Below, one piece after another: positions 11,286 to 22,100 of a stretch of 64,000 nt of DNA. Below the pieces are notes generated by a model. The model had not been told where the DNA came from. It saw nothing but the letters and a program-made list of their open reading frames with translations, and did not search any database. A program made the translations under genes and the position numbers. The first letter of the stretch is position 1. The number at the start of each line of letters is the position of its first letter. Where the stretch lies: NCBI GenBank assembly GCA_003313425.1, contig NHZP01000023.1, positions 372,001-436,000 of the forward strand, in the 5' to 3' direction. The DNA comes from Pseudopyrenochaeta lycopersici. Its lineage: Eukaryota; Ascomycota; Dothideomycetes; Pleosporales; Pseudopyrenochaetaceae.

Positions 11286-13493
11286 CTAGAAGCTCGCTTC
11301 GCCATTAATTTTGAGACTGCCAACGCCATTTGCAATGCCCTCAGCTGCAAGCCCATTCGCAGCACCATCCTGATAGGCTTGAGTGATTTCATCCAACATG
11401 CCCGCGCTAGCAGCCACGAAGCCCAGGTACGGGCGACTTGGATCCAAGACTCGGGACAGGTACTCTGGATGGAATTGTACGCCCACGAACCAGGGGTGGT
11501 CTTTAATCTCGATAACCTCCATGCGTACACCAGCCTCGTCCTTGCCGACAAAGCTCAGTCCGCCCTTTTCCAGCGTTTCGATGTAGTCCGGGTTGACCTC
11601 ATAGCGGTGACGATGGCGCTCGAGAATTTCGTTTTTACCAGCGTAGAGGGCGCGAAGTCGCGACCACTCGCTTCCAGGTTGGAAGAGCGTTGGACGCAGA
11701 CCAAGACGCATTGACGCGCCCATGGTTGTCTTGTCAACTTCAGGCATGAACATGATGAGCTTGTCTGCAGCGTCACCGTTGAACTCTTCAGATGTCGCGC
11801 CTTTGATACCGCAGACATTGCGAGCATACTCAATGACTGCGATTTGCATGCCCAAGCAAATACCAAGATAAGGCTTCTTGTTCTCGCGTGCCCATGTTGC
11901 GGCTGCAATCATGCCTTCCGTGGCACGCTGACCGAAACCGCCGGGGACGAGGATTCCAGACGCTTTGACAACTTCATGCCAGGCGTTATGGAACTTTGCA
12001 GGGTCAGAGTTCTGGCACTTTGGCTCAAGATGGTCTGAGTCGACCCAACGAATATCGAGCCTTCTTCGGCATCGCATGGTAGCATGCTCGAGGGACTTGA
12101 TGACAGAAAGATACGAGTCTTGCAGCTCGACGTATTTTCCTACCAGAGCGATCGTCACCGAGTCAAAATACCGTGTGTCGTGGCCCGTCAGCGATTGCCA
12201 TTGAGTCCAGGTGCGGGTACCCTTTTGTACCATCGCAGGAGAGATGGTAACCTGGTCGAGGGCGAGGAATTGGCGGACCATGGGGATCAGCTTCTGCTGT
12301 TCAAGGAGCATAGGCACCTGGTAGATGGATGGCATGTCTTTGACGACCAGGACCTGCTCGGTCTCAACCTGGCAGAAATGGGCAATCTTCTCTACGGCAG
12401 AGGACTCGAGTTCGCGCTCACAGCGGCAGGCAATCTTTGCAGACTATTAGCATTTCCGATCAAGTCTCCCCCAAATTCGAGCACCGTAAGCGGGGGCAAA
12501 CATACTAGGTCCGGAATCAGGCCGTTACTCCGCACAGCCTTGATGGCCTGCTGAGTTGGCTTCGTCTTTTGCTCGCCATGAATGACGGGCACGTACGAGA
12601 CGTGGATCTGCATAAAGTTGTTCTTTCCGGCACGCCTCCTCAACTGACTCATCGCCTCAATGAAAGGCATACTCTCAATATCGCCTACTGTGCCTCCCAG
12701 CTCGATTATACAGACATCAGGCTCCTCGCCCGAGTCATCGACGGGTATGCGTGACACCTTCTCGATCCAGTCCTGAATCGCGTCGGTGATGTGGGGCACG
12801 ACTTGCACGGTCTTGCCCAGGTAGTCGCCCTTGCGCTCCCGCTCGATGACATGCTGGTAGATCTTGCCCGTGGTGATATTGTTGTCGCGTGTGAGGGTGA
12901 TGTTGAGGTAGCGCTCGTAGTTGCCGAGATCGAGGTCGACCTCGCCGCCGTCGGAGAGGACGAAGACTTCGCCATGCCTATGCACATGTCAGAAACCTGT
13001 GCCGGTCAGGTCCATGGTGAAGCGGCCTACTCCTTTGGGTTCATAGTCCCCGCATCGACATTGAGGTACGGGTCGACCTTGATCGACGAGACGTGCTGAG
13101 CCGTCAGTGGGCATTACGGACGCGTTTCAATTGGCTGCACTTATCTTGAGGCCAATGGTCTTGAGCAGCAGGCCGGTGGAGGAGGCTATGACGCGTATGG
13201 TCAGCGCTGGTCACGCTGAAGAAGAAACTCTTTTCCTTGCGAGGGACCGCTGGCTGCATCGCCGCCCCTCGTGCGCCTGGCAGGCACAGGAGCGCAGGCC
13301 ATGAGCCGATTGGCATATTCTACAACTCAGATTGGGGACCCTCGCAAGAACAGAGCCCTCGGCATCCTCCAAGACTCGATCATACCTATAATGCCCTGTT
13401 TGCGGATTAGTCTACAAATCAAAGGCACAGCTACGTGCAGCTCACCTTCCCCACACCGCTAATAACACCTCCAGACACGAGCACGTACTTCAT
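11286..13493 (-). CDS. URA7: CTP synthase (glutamine-hydrolysing)
   Basis: Six exons (13493-13446, 13395-13386, 13185-13145, 13092-13031, 12977-12506, 12434-11286) give 593 aa, the usual length. The enzyme makes CTP from UTP, ATP and glutamine. The N-terminal synthase domain starts [17 protein letters not shown] (P-loop), then [11 protein letters not shown] and [19 protein letters not shown], followed by [14 protein letters not shown]. The C-terminal class I amidotransferase has the nucleophile Cys in GICLGMQ and the His/Glu pair in GVQFHPEY. The 5' part is cut into very small exons. One is a 10-nt micro-exon. The intron at 13144-13093 has AT-AC ends instead of GT-AG. Both are required to keep the highly conserved N-terminus. 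The large plus-strand frames over this gene are shadows. Confidence 0.93.
13093..13144 (-). other. AT-AC intron of the CTP synthase gene
   Basis: Read on the minus strand, the exon ends ...GGC CTC AAG, then ATAAGTGCAG begins the intron and GGCTCAGCAC ends it, before GTC TCG TCG ATC AAG. The 52-nt intron joins GLK to VSSIKVDPY, the conserved CTP synthase order. The unspliced frame hits TGA after AAT. The only nearby GT-AG pair (GTGCAG to CTCAG) gives the wrong frame. A good branch site, ACTGAC, lies shortly before the acceptor. Donor ATAAGT is the U2-type AT-AC form, not the U12-type ATATCC. Confidence 0.8.
13386..13395 (-). other. 10-nt micro-exon in the CTP synthase gene
   Basis: The exon reads GGCATTATAG and codes Gly-Ile-Ile plus the first base of Ala. 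It follows an intron ending AAACAG (branch-like ACTAAT upstream) and is followed by a donor GTATGA. It supplies the GIIASSTG part of the conserved N-terminus directly after the P-loop. Exon lengths around it (48, 10, 41) keep the frame. Confidence 0.8.
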
Positions 13494-14051
13494 GATTACT
13501 TTTCGTGTCCGGTGTGCGGATTGGGGAAGGGAAGGAAAGAGAAGAGGCCGAGTTTTACGACGCGTGAAAGAAAATCAGTGGTAGCGCAGGGACCGTGGTG
13601 GGGCTGCTGGACCGAAAAACTAGCGCCGTCGCGGCTGGCGACCGCCATGCTTCCTCTCATGAAAATCTTAACCTCACCTCACCACTTCACGCTTAGACTT
13701 GTTACATACTCGATAATGTCTCTATAATCTGCTGCAGAATACAAGCTATCAAATGGTATCGTGCTTTCATGCCCCTAACTTCAAATGCATTACACCATTG
13801 GCCGCCGAGCGGAGCCTGAAGTCGGCTCACTGTGGTGTTTGCGCCTGAATTGCTGCGCCAACACTCTCAAAAACAAGCCCTGTCGTCGCTAGCCATGGAA
13901 ATAGAATGTAGATTGTTCATAACGTCGTCAAGATGCAAATAGATGTCTGCGGAAGATGCTCCAGATATCCAGGAATGTCAATCGTACCGCCCCGCTGATG
14001 TAAATGATGCTTAGAAAAGTGGCAAAGTCCTCGTTTGGCTAAAATAATGAT
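13494..14051. other. Intergenic: CTP synthase promoter and velB 3' end
   Basis: Both neighbours are on the minus strand, so this should hold the CTP synthase promoter (near 13500-13750) and the velB 3' region (near 14051). No open frame with a domain. Confidence 0.5.
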
Positions 14052-15624
14052 TTAATCCCGCCGTCGTCGTTTCATCTCATCGTCCTCTGCGTTGTCGTGT
14101 TCTTGACTCGCAGTGAGGCGTTTGCGAGCCAAGGCCTTTTCGTTGCCCTTCTTCACCTGGATATTACACCCTTGCAGCTTCAATGCTCGAGTAAGAGCGC
14201 TGCTCGGCCGCATGCCCGGAAAGTCCTTTGCCGTGTACACGGTGAATACGTCACTTAGAACTTCGGTAAGAATAGGTGATGAACCTCCAACGTGCAGGTT
14301 CATAGGATCGATCCGCATCAGCACGAAACGTAGCCGATATTTGCCATGCGTACGACAGGAGAGATCCGGAAAGCAGAAGAAGCAGCCCTCCGCGTCATGC
14401 TCATCTTTTGCAACAGATGGTGAAGCGACCAGTTGGCCCATTAATCTACGCGTCGTTCGTCGGTCAGGCTGTACAAGCGCAGTTTCCTCATTTGTTCCTT
14501 CGGCGTTCCAGAGGGTGCAATGAACAACGTTCAGCGAGTAGCGCAGCTCTTCCTGCTCTGCAGCGCCAGTCTTTGGGTCCGTGACCAATAGCTGAATAAT
14601 GGGTGGAGGGTCTATGACTCTGCGGTCGCGTTCTCCGAATCCACATGCCCGAGCTGCGATGGGCTGCTGTCGGACGCGAAGCTCATAGCTCAGATTGCTG
14701 CAAAGTGTTAGCTGGATTGTGTTACCTCATTAAGGTGCGCGCCAGGCATGCTTACAGTTGCTCGTTGTACACAGGCTGCGGTATGGACCCTGGTAATGGG
14801 ATGGCCCGATTCTGTTTCCGGGGTGCAGGAGCAGACGAGGGAGGCTCGGGATACGCTACCGATCCCAAGGGCGCCGCTATAGAGCCTCGTTGCGAATGTG
14901 GATGGGAGCCTACAGATCCTCGGAATGGAGTGCTGCTTGACGCATAGCTTGGCGTGTAGCCTGGTGACGGAAGTGGGGCATATGGTCTTTGCTGTGAGGG
15001 CTCTACTGGTGAAGCAAGGGACGAGTATGGCTGCTCGTGGTGTGGATGATGATGATGATGATGATGATGTGGGTGATGTTGGTGATGCTGCTGCTGCTGC
15101 AGTTGTTGCTGTTGCTGTTGTTGTTGTTGCTGCTGCTGCTGTTGTTGTTGGTGATGTTGAATTTGTCGAGTTTCATCATAAGAGTAGCGTTGCTCGGTCA
15201 ACCTCCTTGGTCCTCTGCTGTCAAACTCAGAACGGGGTGATATTGGAGGGCCATATTGCTGAGGGGAATAGGCCGGGTCAGATCGTGGTGGCGTGTATGG
15301 AATGGTATGCTGCAATAATTTATCAACGGGTGCAGCGGGCCTGGGTTGAAAGTGGTCGTGTCGTGGAGGGAGGCCTGAATGAATCGAAGGGAGTTGGTTA
15401 ATGGGTGAGCGGAATTGGTGGTCCGGCCGTGGTGGTACAGCGTCAGGCGGGATTTCCAACGGTTTGAGCTGGACAGGTGGGGGTAGTCGCCTGTGAGGGA
15501 AATCGAGGAAACCGGGCGGAGAAAAGACGGGAAGCTTCTGAGTTTCGGTCATATCTGAAGGTGGGCGAGAAGTATTTGACGAAGGGAGCGACGGCGGCGG
15601 AGGAACTGGAGGTGGTTGGGACAT
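14052..15624 (-). CDS. velB: Velvet-family regulator VelB
   Basis: Exons 15624-14756 and 14697-14052 give 504 aa. Velvet proteins bind DNA through an NF-kB-like fold and form dimers; VelB pairs with VeA or VosA to control development, spore maturation and secondary metabolism. The velvet domain begins SYELRVRQQPIAARACGFG, continues ERDRRVIDPPPIIQL, and includes RRTTRRLMGQLVASPSVAKD, FFCFPDLSCRTHGKYRLRF and DVFTVYTAKDFPGMRPSS, all typical of VelB rather than VosA or VeA. The C-terminus is basic and could act in nuclear import. The N-terminal ~290 residues are Pro-rich and contain a 16-residue Gln run, a further Gln4, and a His-rich block with eight His in a row. MSQPPP is taken as the start because it is the first ATG in the frame. 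Confidence 0.92.
15044..15158 (-). repeat. Trinucleotide repeat coding Gln and His tracts in velB
   Basis: On the minus strand the block holds 16 mixed CAA/CAG codons, a CTG, four CAG codons, mixed CAC/CAT/CAA, then eight pure CAT codons. The CAT run and the pure CAG runs could change length by slippage, while the mixed CAA/CAG part should be more stable. Confidence 0.9.
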
Positions 15625-17164
15625 GCGTGTATTATTATTTGCCCGGACCAGGACACGATGCACGAAGCCGCATTGAGCACCACTTGTGTTCAGTTCGGAG
15701 GCTCTTTTTCGGATTTGGAGGGGGGGACGCGCCAGGGAGTTGTGCAGTGTTGGACAGGACGTCAGGAATGTGGGCACTGCCTCGAGTGTGGCGGCGTGAG
15801 AGGGTTTATAGTTCAAGGTGGGCTTGTAGGCGAGCCTGTACGTATCTGGATCACCAGCAGGCAGATCGCCGCCCGGATGCTTCAATTCAGTAACGTCGAC
15901 GTTGGGCAGAGGGCGCTCAGACACTTGAGGCAACCGGGAAGAGCAAAAACGGATTGTAGACGGGGGGTGGGCCGGCAGCACCCTGTTCACTGGCAAGGCT
16001 CACGCCAACCCGTCCAAAGGAGCAGCCGGCTCGGAGCATAAAATGGGCCAGGAGGGCGATAAGTGCGGCGATGGACGCTGCGCGATGCGTGGATCCGAAT
16101 GCTTGGCGGGGCCAGGTGGTGGTCCCCCAGATTCAGATGTCGGGTGGCATCAAAGTTGAAGTGAATTGGCGGGAGGGCGGGCACAGTGAGTTGGCTCCGT
16201 GTGTGGAGAGCAGGCGTGTGGTGGTGATGAAAATTCCAGGATGATGCCGGGCTAGTTGATGCAAGTGTTGCAGCGGGCATCCACTCTGTCTTGACGGGCA
16301 TGCAGAAGCGGGCTTTTGGGGGCTTTGATTGCTCCGAACCAAAGCATGTGGTGGACCAACTGGGCGAGGGAGCGGTTTCTTAGGCTGGCGGCGGGTGCAC
16401 GCTGGGCTCGCAGTATTTTCGTGGGGCGTCGCCGAATAGGCTCACGAGCGGATAAACAGCGAGCTTCATCGGTGGTGGGTTTCGCAGGCGGACGCTGTTT
16501 CGAATCAAGACGGACCAGGGTGTCGCACACTGTAACCGGGCGACAGCCAATATGGAGCAATATGCCAGATTACCACGTCGCTCTGGACGGTCGAGGGGCC
16601 CAGCGGCGAGCGGAGGTAGCATTGCGAAGCGTGTGCCCAGGCCAGGAGTGCTGCGAGGGCGGCAGGCAGCATGCAGCGGGCATCCAGATGGCGCGGGCGA
16701 TTCGAGGGCCGCGCGAAGCAGCAAAGGGTGGCTGCAGCGCGAAGCTGGGAATGCCTTGACGGCTTGATCTGTCAAGTGGCCGGCAGCGGGCCAATGGCGA
16801 GGCGGGCGAGGGCGGCTAAAAAGCGATCATGGCCGCGACCCTGCGACGCTTGACCTGTCCGCTCTCCGCGCTGGCTGGCGCAGTGGGGTCGATCCTCTGG
16901 GCTCCCTGTTCCGCCATGGAGCGTGTCCAAGGCGCAGCACGGTGAACCCAGTCAAGAGGCTGCCCATTTTCCGGGGTTCTGGATGGTCTGCGCGACGTGC
17001 AGCGGCGGTCCCATGCGCCAGCAATCAATGACATGAGACACGCCCCCTCGACACCTGGATACCGGACTCGACCTCAGCGGACACGGCCGCCGGGGCTGGT
17101 CTGTGGCGGGCGCTTGTGCTGGGCGGGCGGGCAGGCAGCGGTAGTGCTCGGCAGCAGAGGCCCA

Positions 17165-17330
17165 GCGACCGAGACAGCAAGAGAGTGGGCGAGAGAGACG
17201 GACAGAGACGGACAGAGCCAGCCAGCGCCAGCCAGCGCCAGAGACAGCCAGAGACAGCCAGCTCAACACGGCAATACAGGGCAGACACCAACGCAACACG
17301 GCAATACATGGCAGGCAGAGTGGCAGAAAT
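17165..17330. repeat. GC-rich minisatellite-like block
   Basis: Tandem, imperfect copies of GACGGACAGA, CCAGCCAGCG and GAGACAGCCA follow one another, then the unit AACACGGCAATACA occurs twice, about 32 nt apart, each followed by (g/t)GGCAG. Units are short and degenerate. Confidence 0.75.
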
Positions 17331-17971
17331 TGAGCTGGCAGCATGGGTGTGCGAGGCATGACCCGGCCATGATAGTGCGGCAGTTGCATCGAGCAGAGCC
17401 TATTTCCCTCGCCAGCCAGGGCTTGGCCGGCGCGGCCTTTCCGCTTCCAGACGGCCCACTGCCTGTGGGAGCAGGTCGTCGACTCGTGGAGGGGCTCTGC
17501 AAAGCGCCGTGGAACCGTTCCTCTGTGCGCGCCGTTTTAGCAGCCGTTTAGTAGGACCTTTATTGCCCTGCTGCTGGAGCCAGTGTTACACTGCAACCCC
17601 AGCAGCGCCCGCCCAATGCGATGCGCTAGTGCACCGCTCTATTGATTTGGTCGTCGCTTGGGGCAGGTACCTCTTCTGACCACACTGACGTCCCTCGCGG
17701 AGTCGGCGCAGGTACGCCAGCTCCCTGCGCGGCGTCGTTCGCTGTGTGCACTGCGCCGTGCCACCCGGCTGCGCTTCCATTGCTTCTTTGAACGCCTGCC
17801 CTCGTTGCCCGATTGCAGCGTCAGACCGGCCATGAACAGAAGTCGCTGTCGTTCAAATTGGGTGTGGTTGCCACTAAGAGCTGGTCGGCCGCCCACCTGC
17901 CGCTCCAGGGTACGCGCGACTGCCCACTCTCGCTTCTCACCACTCACCACTCACCGCTCACCGCCTTCCTG

Positions 17972-18048
17972 CCCACCGCCAACCGCCAACCGCCAACCGC
18001 CTACCGCCTACCGCCAACCGCCCACCGCCAACCGCCCACCGCCCATCC
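17972..18048. repeat. CCGCCAACCG-type tandem repeat
   Basis: About ten copies of a 6-7-nt unit alternating CCGCCAA, CCGCCTA and CCGCCCA, in the probable leader of the Bin3-type gene. Confidence 0.85.
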
Positions 18049-18207
18049 CGCCGCTGGCCCAAACCATCGCCCACATGAATCATCACCACTTTTGCCACTC
18101 GCCAGCCAGCCGCCCCGTCGCCCGCAACTGCTAACAGGCCAACCGAGAAAAAATCCCCCGAGAGCGATCTGCGCGCCTGCCCCATCACTGCCCTCGATTT
18201 GGCAGCA

Positions 18208-19179
18208 ATGACGACTTTTGGCAATTATACCGGTACGTCGCTACTCAAAGTGGCCTCATCTACTCCCTGCCAGCCGACTCTGCCCGGCAATTGCTTCCTG
18301 GGTTTTGCGTGCGCTGACCGTGCCCTGCTCCCGCTTGCAGACTACGCCGGCCCATCAAAATTACCTGGCTGTTCCACACACGTTCGTGATCCCCGCCTAA
18401 TTCTACTCACCACCCTGATCCCAGGAATATTCGCTGCCAAGACCTGTCTCGACATCGGTTGCAATGCAGGCAGTGTCTCTTGCCAACTTGGTACGTCCGG
18501 GAAGGGATACCCTGGCCAACCCTGCACCCGACCATTGCTCTTCTCGTCGATATTGACAGCCGTTGCAGCCTTCGATTTCAGTGCGACTTCCGTCACTGGC
18601 GTCGATATCGATCCCAACTTGGTAGCCCAGGCGGAGAAGCTCCTGGCGCTGCGTGCCTCGCGTCTCCGGCCTCCCACCAAGGACGCCGGCCTCTGCATCG
18701 ACTACTTCCCCATCTCGGCCGTGCTCACTCATGGGTACCGCATTGAGCCGGGCACTGAAGCCTCGCCCGCCTCACCATCCGCCTCGACGCCCACCAACTG
18801 GCCAAGCGTGCGCTTCTTGTCTGCAGATTGGGTCGCCTCCACCAACCGAGATATCTCAGCGCCTTACCACGTAATCCTGGCCTTATCAGTCATCAAATGG
18901 ATACACCTCGAGCATCTCGACCAAGGCTTGTTGCGTTTCTTTCAGAAGTGCTCCACATCCCTGCAACCCGGCGGGTATCTCGTGATTGAGTTGCAAACCT
19001 GGGATTCGTATGAGAAGGCTGTCCGCCCCAACACTGCTCCCCATTTCGCCCACAATCTGAGACAATTGAAATTTCGCCCAGAAACGTCATTTGACAACCT
19101 TCTCGCACAAGAAGGCCTCACCCTGTGCGCTTCGTCAACCGCCCTTCCGCGCCGCATAAATGTCTACCGCAAAGCCTGA
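18208..19179 (+). CDS. Bin3/MePCE-type RNA methyltransferase
   Basis: Exons 18208-18232, 18341-18490 and 18569-19179 give 261 aa. The class I methyltransferase motif I is CLDIGCNAGSVS, followed by VTGVDIDPNLVAQAEKLL for the acidic loop that binds S-adenosylmethionine. The Bin3 signature is clear: VILALSVIKWIHLEHLDQGLL, then LQPGGYLVIELQTWDSY. The protein begins MTTFGNYTDYAG, as is common in fungal members. The animal enzyme (MePCE) puts a methyl group on the gamma-phosphate of 7SK RNA, and fission yeast Bmc1 works with U6 and telomerase RNA. The exact RNA substrate here is inference. Both introns have strong GTACGT donors. The second is 78 nt and lies directly after motif I. Confidence 0.88.
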   Translation: MTTFGNYTGTSLLKVASSTPCQPTLPGNCFLGFACADRALLPLADYAGPSKLPGCSTHVRDPRLILLTTLIPGIFAAKTCLDIGCNAGSVSCQLGTSGKGYPGQPCTRPLLFSSILTAVAAFDFSATSVTGVDIDPNLVAQAEKLLALRASRLRPPTKDAGLCIDYFPISAVLTHGYRIEPGTEASPASPSASTPTNWPSVRFLSADWVASTNRDISAPYHVILALSVIKWIHLEHLDQGLLRFFQKCSTSLQPGGYLVIELQTWDSYEKAVRPNTAPHFAHNLRQLKFRPETSFDNLLAQEGLTLCASSTALPRRINVYRKA

Positions 19180-22100
19180 ATACTCGGCCCTCCATATGTC
19201 CGGAGCTTGAGTGAGAAAGGAGAGCAACTGCTTGGCGACCGGGTCCCGTGTTCGCCTCTATAACCCCTGAGCCTACTGTGCAAACCATCAAAAGGAAGCC
19301 GTTCAAAACTTCCATTGCACAAATGTGACAAAGAGCACTATGGCCGCTCGGAAAAACTTTGGGACATTGACCCGGACGTTTGGCAACGGTTGCATCGGGT
19401 TGGCAGCGGTACTAACGTCGCTTACTCCAGATCCCTCGCTTCACCTGGCTGAAGCAATCAATCTCTTGTACCCGGGATTTGTGGATCGCCACCCCCGGGA
19501 GGTTTTTGAGATTCGTTTCATTGCCCCTCGTTCGCCAATGTTGCCTTACCAGCATATCGCATTAGTCACTTTCAACGGTTCGGTTCAATCCGACCACGAA
19601 AACAATTTACTGCCCTGGACATCATAGTCTTTGAACATGTCCTCAGATGACCATGACCAAAACGTCAATCATAATAACAATAATGAAAGAAAAGGTTCCT
19701 CGGGCGACTTGCTCCGCACTACCAAGGGGTGCAGAATCAGAACGACCCACGCTTATCCCGGGCTCATAAACTCTGCTGGGCACGTCGGATGTTCTTTTGC
19801 TGCTAGCAATCTTCACACCCCTAGATGTTACATCAAGTGTGGAACACCTGAATGTGTTCTGCCTTTGATCATCCCTCCTTCAAATGCTGTGTCAAGTGTC
19901 TGATTTGTCCAAATGAATCCACGCACCTGCCCTGTTTCCAGGGCTTTTCCTTGTATTGCAAACTCTAATTCTTCAATATTCCAGGTTCTTGCAATCCTGG
20001 TTGGCAACCACGGCGATCTGCAGCAGGTCCACGAGCACACCCAATCGAAACCCGACTAGACAACGTGGTACGTGACGACAATGCATATCTGCCTTCAAAG
20101 TCAGCAAAACACATCTGGATCTTGGTCTAGACAAGGACGTTGGTGCATCCCGCTGAGGCGGATTGTTTCACGAGCGCCAAACTACTACTGCATTCTTAAT
20201 CTATGGAGATCGCTCCTGTAGTCAAACTACCCATGGTCAGCGAGTGTCACATGCTATGAAGCTCTCTGCTCCGGTCAGAACCAGCTTCAAAGTCGTCTCG
20301 GGATGCAATGAACCCCCGGTCGGCGATTAATTTGCAGTCGTCTCTCTTCCTCGGTACGCTTTTGCCTACTCCGCATTTTGCTTCTGCCGTGCTTCAACCT
20401 TTATAATTTACATTTATTAAATCAAGTCACTCTCCACATAATATCGGTAGCAGCTACCCCTCTCATTTTTAAAGCGGTTCAACTCCTCAGCCTACTTTGT
20501 GTCGGTTACGTTGCAAACGTTTGTTGGTGCGTGACCTGGAGATGCTCGGCTATTTGCAATCCAGACCCACTTCAACCAGCTGGGAAATGCTTTGACGAGG
20601 CCAGCCTTGTATGAAAGCTTGATCATTGGCAAAGTTCTATGGGGCACCTTATGACCCAAGACAATTTACTCGACCGTCACATTCCTCAGAAACAGGTTTT
20701 TGATCACGGTTGATGAAGACGGCTCATTGTTCGTAAACTCTAATGGATTTGCAACAAACCGGCCAATGTGTCTAGAGCCAAATCTCCATTATGAGCGTTA
20801 CTCTCAATTCGATGTTCTGCCCGACACATGCAATACAGAGCCTTTAGCCTGTCGAATGTTTTTGGAATCGTAGACTTGAATCCAGTCAACAAAAGCAACC
20901 CAAAAACAAAAATCTTCACGACAGGACAGATATGCGTTCTGAATATGCATGGAGTATTCACTCTTGCCAATAAAAGAACAGATGTTTTCTTCCCAATACA
21001 CGTTCTGAGCACAGTCCAACCTTCGGAACTATACACAAATCGAGTACAAGACACCTTAGCGTGGCAACAGCATTATGAGTCGCTAATTGTGCAATAGTTT
21101 GTCCGTTCCACATAATGCCTGTGTATGTGTGTGTGTGTGGATAGGGTGGTCGCTGCACTCACACGTCAGAGAGCACTAGACAATTCGAGCACAAACAATA
21201 CACCCTGACTTGGAAGGCACGACCATGGCGGAACCTTCAAGAAGTACTTGGCAGACGATGTCTGAGGTGTGACTTGGGCAATTTAGAATTTTGTGTCCTT
21301 CCAGAATCAGTGGCTCTGGCTACACACTCCAAAGAACATCCAATCAGGCCAACATGGGAGCAACGTGGCTGCTGCGCATGAGTACATCAATAGATCAACA
21401 GCAAACTTTTGAGCCCCAACCTCAGACACATGCCCTCTCACCGATGTCTTGGACTCAAGCTGAAGCAGTGCCAAAAGATTTCCAACTGCGCGCTGAATCT
21501 CGCTTCTCAGAACGAAGCCGCTGTTGTCGTCTGGCATCCATACGAGCACCGAAATGCCGTTTGATCGGATCTACGGCCGAACCCAACCGCACGCACGAGG
21601 AGTGTCCATGTCCACATGAAGGCGGTGCTCTAGACTCAATGATACATATCGCATTACACAGCAGCACCTTGGGCAAACACTACGATCTCGTAACCTGTAC
21701 CTCTACCACACCGGCTTTGGAATGACTTGGTACGATGATCTCAAACTATGTTGCGCCTATCGGGATCTTGCATATTCGCTTGATCGATGTTACACAACGG
21801 CGAACTTGTTGAGCATCTGACCCAAGAATCAAGTTTCTCTCTTCATACACTAATGTGTCCAGGACTAAACCACTTTCCAAATCCATACCTCCGCTAGCTT
21901 CGACAGAGCGAACCCGTCTGCCAGATTGTTTTTTCTTTCATTTTTGGGGATGAGCTTTGCGGAAGGGGTACAGTTATATCCAACTCTTCCCATCGAAGTC
22001 CCAAAGTTGATATACGCAGTTGAGCTCTGTAAATGGCGCGCTAGACCATGGAAGTCGGCAACGCACCTGCAATACACCAAAGGGGCAATTAGAATCTATC

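Larger units (their letters stand above)
15625..18207. other. Long divergent GC-rich intergenic region
   Basis: About 2.6 kb between velB (minus) and the Bin3-type gene (plus). It is GC-rich with short direct repeats and many overlapping open frames on both strands, for example a 184-codon frame at 16997-17551 that is low-complexity and lacks any domain. It probably holds both promoters, including a long velB leader. The velB frame is open upstream of its ATG without another ATG. Confidence 0.5.

Noticed and set aside
12084..12554. 156-codon open frame on the plus strand
   Set aside because: Shadow of CTP synthase exons on the other strand.
13093..13140. GT-AG intron alternative in CTP synthase (GTGCAG to CTCAG)
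   Set aside because: It leaves the reading frame shifted and loses the conserved [13 protein letters not shown] segment, so the AT-AC ends were preferred.
15625..15996. N-terminal extension of the velB frame
   Set aside because: The frame is open upstream but has no ATG before 15624, so the extension is not part of the protein.
16997..17551. 184-codon open frame on the plus strand in GC-rich DNA
   Set aside because: Made largely of minisatellite-like repeats, no domain, no consistent codon pattern, and competing frames are equally open.
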